A stretch of 64,000 bases of DNA from positions 147,618 through 211,617 of the forward strand of contig JBGGOQ010000002.1 of assembly GCA_041320695.1 (NCBI GenBank), in the 5' to 3' direction. Numbering within the stretch: position 1 is the first letter of the stretch; the number at the start of each line of letters is the position of its first letter. Shown here one piece after another: positions 63,342 to 64,000 of this stretch. The stretch comes from Caldicellulosiruptoraceae bacterium PP1. Lineage in GTDB: Bacteria; Bacillota; Thermoanaerobacteria; Caldicellulosiruptorales; Caldicellulosiruptoraceae. A program made the position numbers and the translations under genes. The notes below the pieces were generated by a model. That model made no database searches. It was not told the origin of the DNA and saw only the letters and a program-made list of their open reading frames with translations.

Positions 63342-63431
63342 ATTTAAGAATTATTCTGTAATATATATTATAATAATCCATACTTTTCTATCCATTTAGT
63401 AAATGAATTAATTAATTGGAGAGCGGTGAGT

Positions 63432-64000
63432 TTGAATAAAAAAGATAATAATTTTACATATATTGATCCAATAAGTGCTGTTAAAATGATGAATCCTGGC
63501 TGGAATTTAGGAAATACTCTTGATGCTATTCCAACAGAAGGTTCATGGAATAATCCTCCAGCACAAGAATATATCTTTGATGATATAAAAGAATCAGGCT
63601 TTAAAAGCATAAGAATTCCTGTTACATGGACACATCATATCGGACCTTCACCGGATTATAAAATAGATGAAAAATGGATGGATAGGGTAGAAGAAGTAGT
63701 CGATTGGGTATTAAAAAGAAATCTTTTTGCAGTATTAAATGTTCATCATGATTCATGGGAATGGTTACAGTATATAAATAGAGATGGATATGAGGTAATA
63801 AATAAACTTGATCATATATGGGAACAAATAGCACAAAGGTTTAAAGATAAATCTGAAAAACTAATATTTGAAGTAATAAATGAACCTACATATGATTTTG
63901 GCGATGTTAGAAATAATCCAGAAGATACAAAAAAAGCATTCGAAATACAACATCAAGTTAATGACAGAATACTTAAGATTATAAGAAGCTCAGGTGGTTT
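63432..64000 (+). CDS. GH5 (GH5_4-like) glycoside hydrolase without signal peptide, cut by the window end
   Basis: The first 189 codons of a second GH5 enzyme. The barrel starts at once: MNPGWNLGNTLDA, SIRIPVTW, NVHHDSWEW and the acid/base motif EVINEPTYD are all present and close to those of the upstream GH5. There is no signal peptide: the predicted N-terminus is NKKDNNFTYIDPISAV, directly ahead of the catalytic domain. The start is TTG 63432 with GGAGAG 8 nt upstream; GTG 63426 in the same frame is possible and adds two residues. The nucleophile and any C-terminal modules lie beyond the window. It probably hydrolyses imported oligosaccharides inside the cell. Confidence 0.9.
   Translation, partial: MNKKDNNFTYIDPISAVKMMNPGWNLGNTLDAIPTEGSWNNPPAQEYIFDDIKESGFKSIRIPVTWTHHIGPSPDYKIDEKWMDRVEEVVDWVLKRNLFAVLNVHHDSWEWLQYINRDGYEVINKLDHIWEQIAQRFKDKSEKLIFEVINEPTYDFGDVRNNPEDTKKAFEIQHQVNDRILKIIRSSGG

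Noticed and set aside
1-64000. CRISPR array to go with Cas6
   Set aside because: I looked for regularly spaced 25-40 bp direct repeats in all non-coding gaps and saw none.

Overview
The window is AT-rich and densely coded. Ribosome binding sites are of the strong AGGAGG type, and GTG or TTG starts are common. The gene content points to an anaerobic, plant-polysaccharide-degrading member of the Firmicutes, class Clostridia: YesM/YesN-type two-component regulators, LplB/YtcP-type ABC permeases, an SLH-anchored multidomain GH10 xylanase, an ECF riboflavin transporter under an FMN riboswitch, a glycyl radical enzyme, and a LysM/G5/M23 cell-wall hydrolase. I cannot name the species.

Regions. (1) 1-2.7 kb: a superfamily-I helicase fused to a PD-(D/E)XK-like nuclease and a C-terminal LexA-like S24 autoprotease. 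Its start should be moved to a GTG at 2509. (2) 2.7-6.4 kb: an unknown small protein, then a glycyl radical enzyme of unassigned substrate with its activase. (3) 6.9-18.2 kb: a probable fructan or fructo-oligosaccharide regulon with a LacI repressor, two permeases and a binding protein, two GH32 enzymes without signal peptides (one with a LamG domain and a nucleophile-motif variant), an SGNH esterase and a PfkB fructokinase. Copies of one operator motif lie before lacI, before the permeases and before the binding protein. (4) 18.4-30.3 kb, minus strand: a xylan locus with two permeases, a binding protein, a YesM-type kinase, a YesN-type regulator and the CBM22-GH10-CBM9-SLH xylanase. (5) 30.7-32 kb: decay zone with a transposase remnant and a PH-like membrane protein gene broken by an in-frame stop. 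(6) 32.2-37.4 kb: a sugar or uronate/polyol catabolic cluster with two TIM-barrel isomerases, a uronate-isomerase-like protein, a Gfo/Idh/MocA oxidoreductase, a D-2-hydroxyacid dehydrogenase and a DeoR remnant. (7) 37.4-48.5 kb: mostly housekeeping or orphan genes, including riboswitch-controlled RibU, a GNAT protein, an aldo/keto reductase, a Cas6 with no visible array, LiaF-like membrane proteins, a MoxR ATPase, an M23 hydrolase and an AEC carrier. (8) 49.1-64 kb: a long same-strand glucan-type operon. It has two binding proteins (one with tandem beta-sandwich domains), two complete permease pairs, an NHL-TPR-Yip1 membrane protein, a DUF5696-type secreted protein, a secreted GH5-X2/CBM46-type enzyme and a second GH5 without a signal peptide that runs off the window.

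How it fits together: four ABC permease pairs are present but no sugar ABC ATPase, so a shared MsmX-type ATPase encoded elsewhere is likely. None of the four binding proteins has a recognisable lipobox. Stem-loops directly follow three of the binding-protein genes. Polymers are apparently cut outside by SLH-anchored or secreted enzymes, imported as oligosaccharides and finished by cytoplasmic hydrolases. The most novel items are the helicase-nuclease-LexA fusion and the dual-ABC/NHL-TPR-Yip1/DUF5696 operon.
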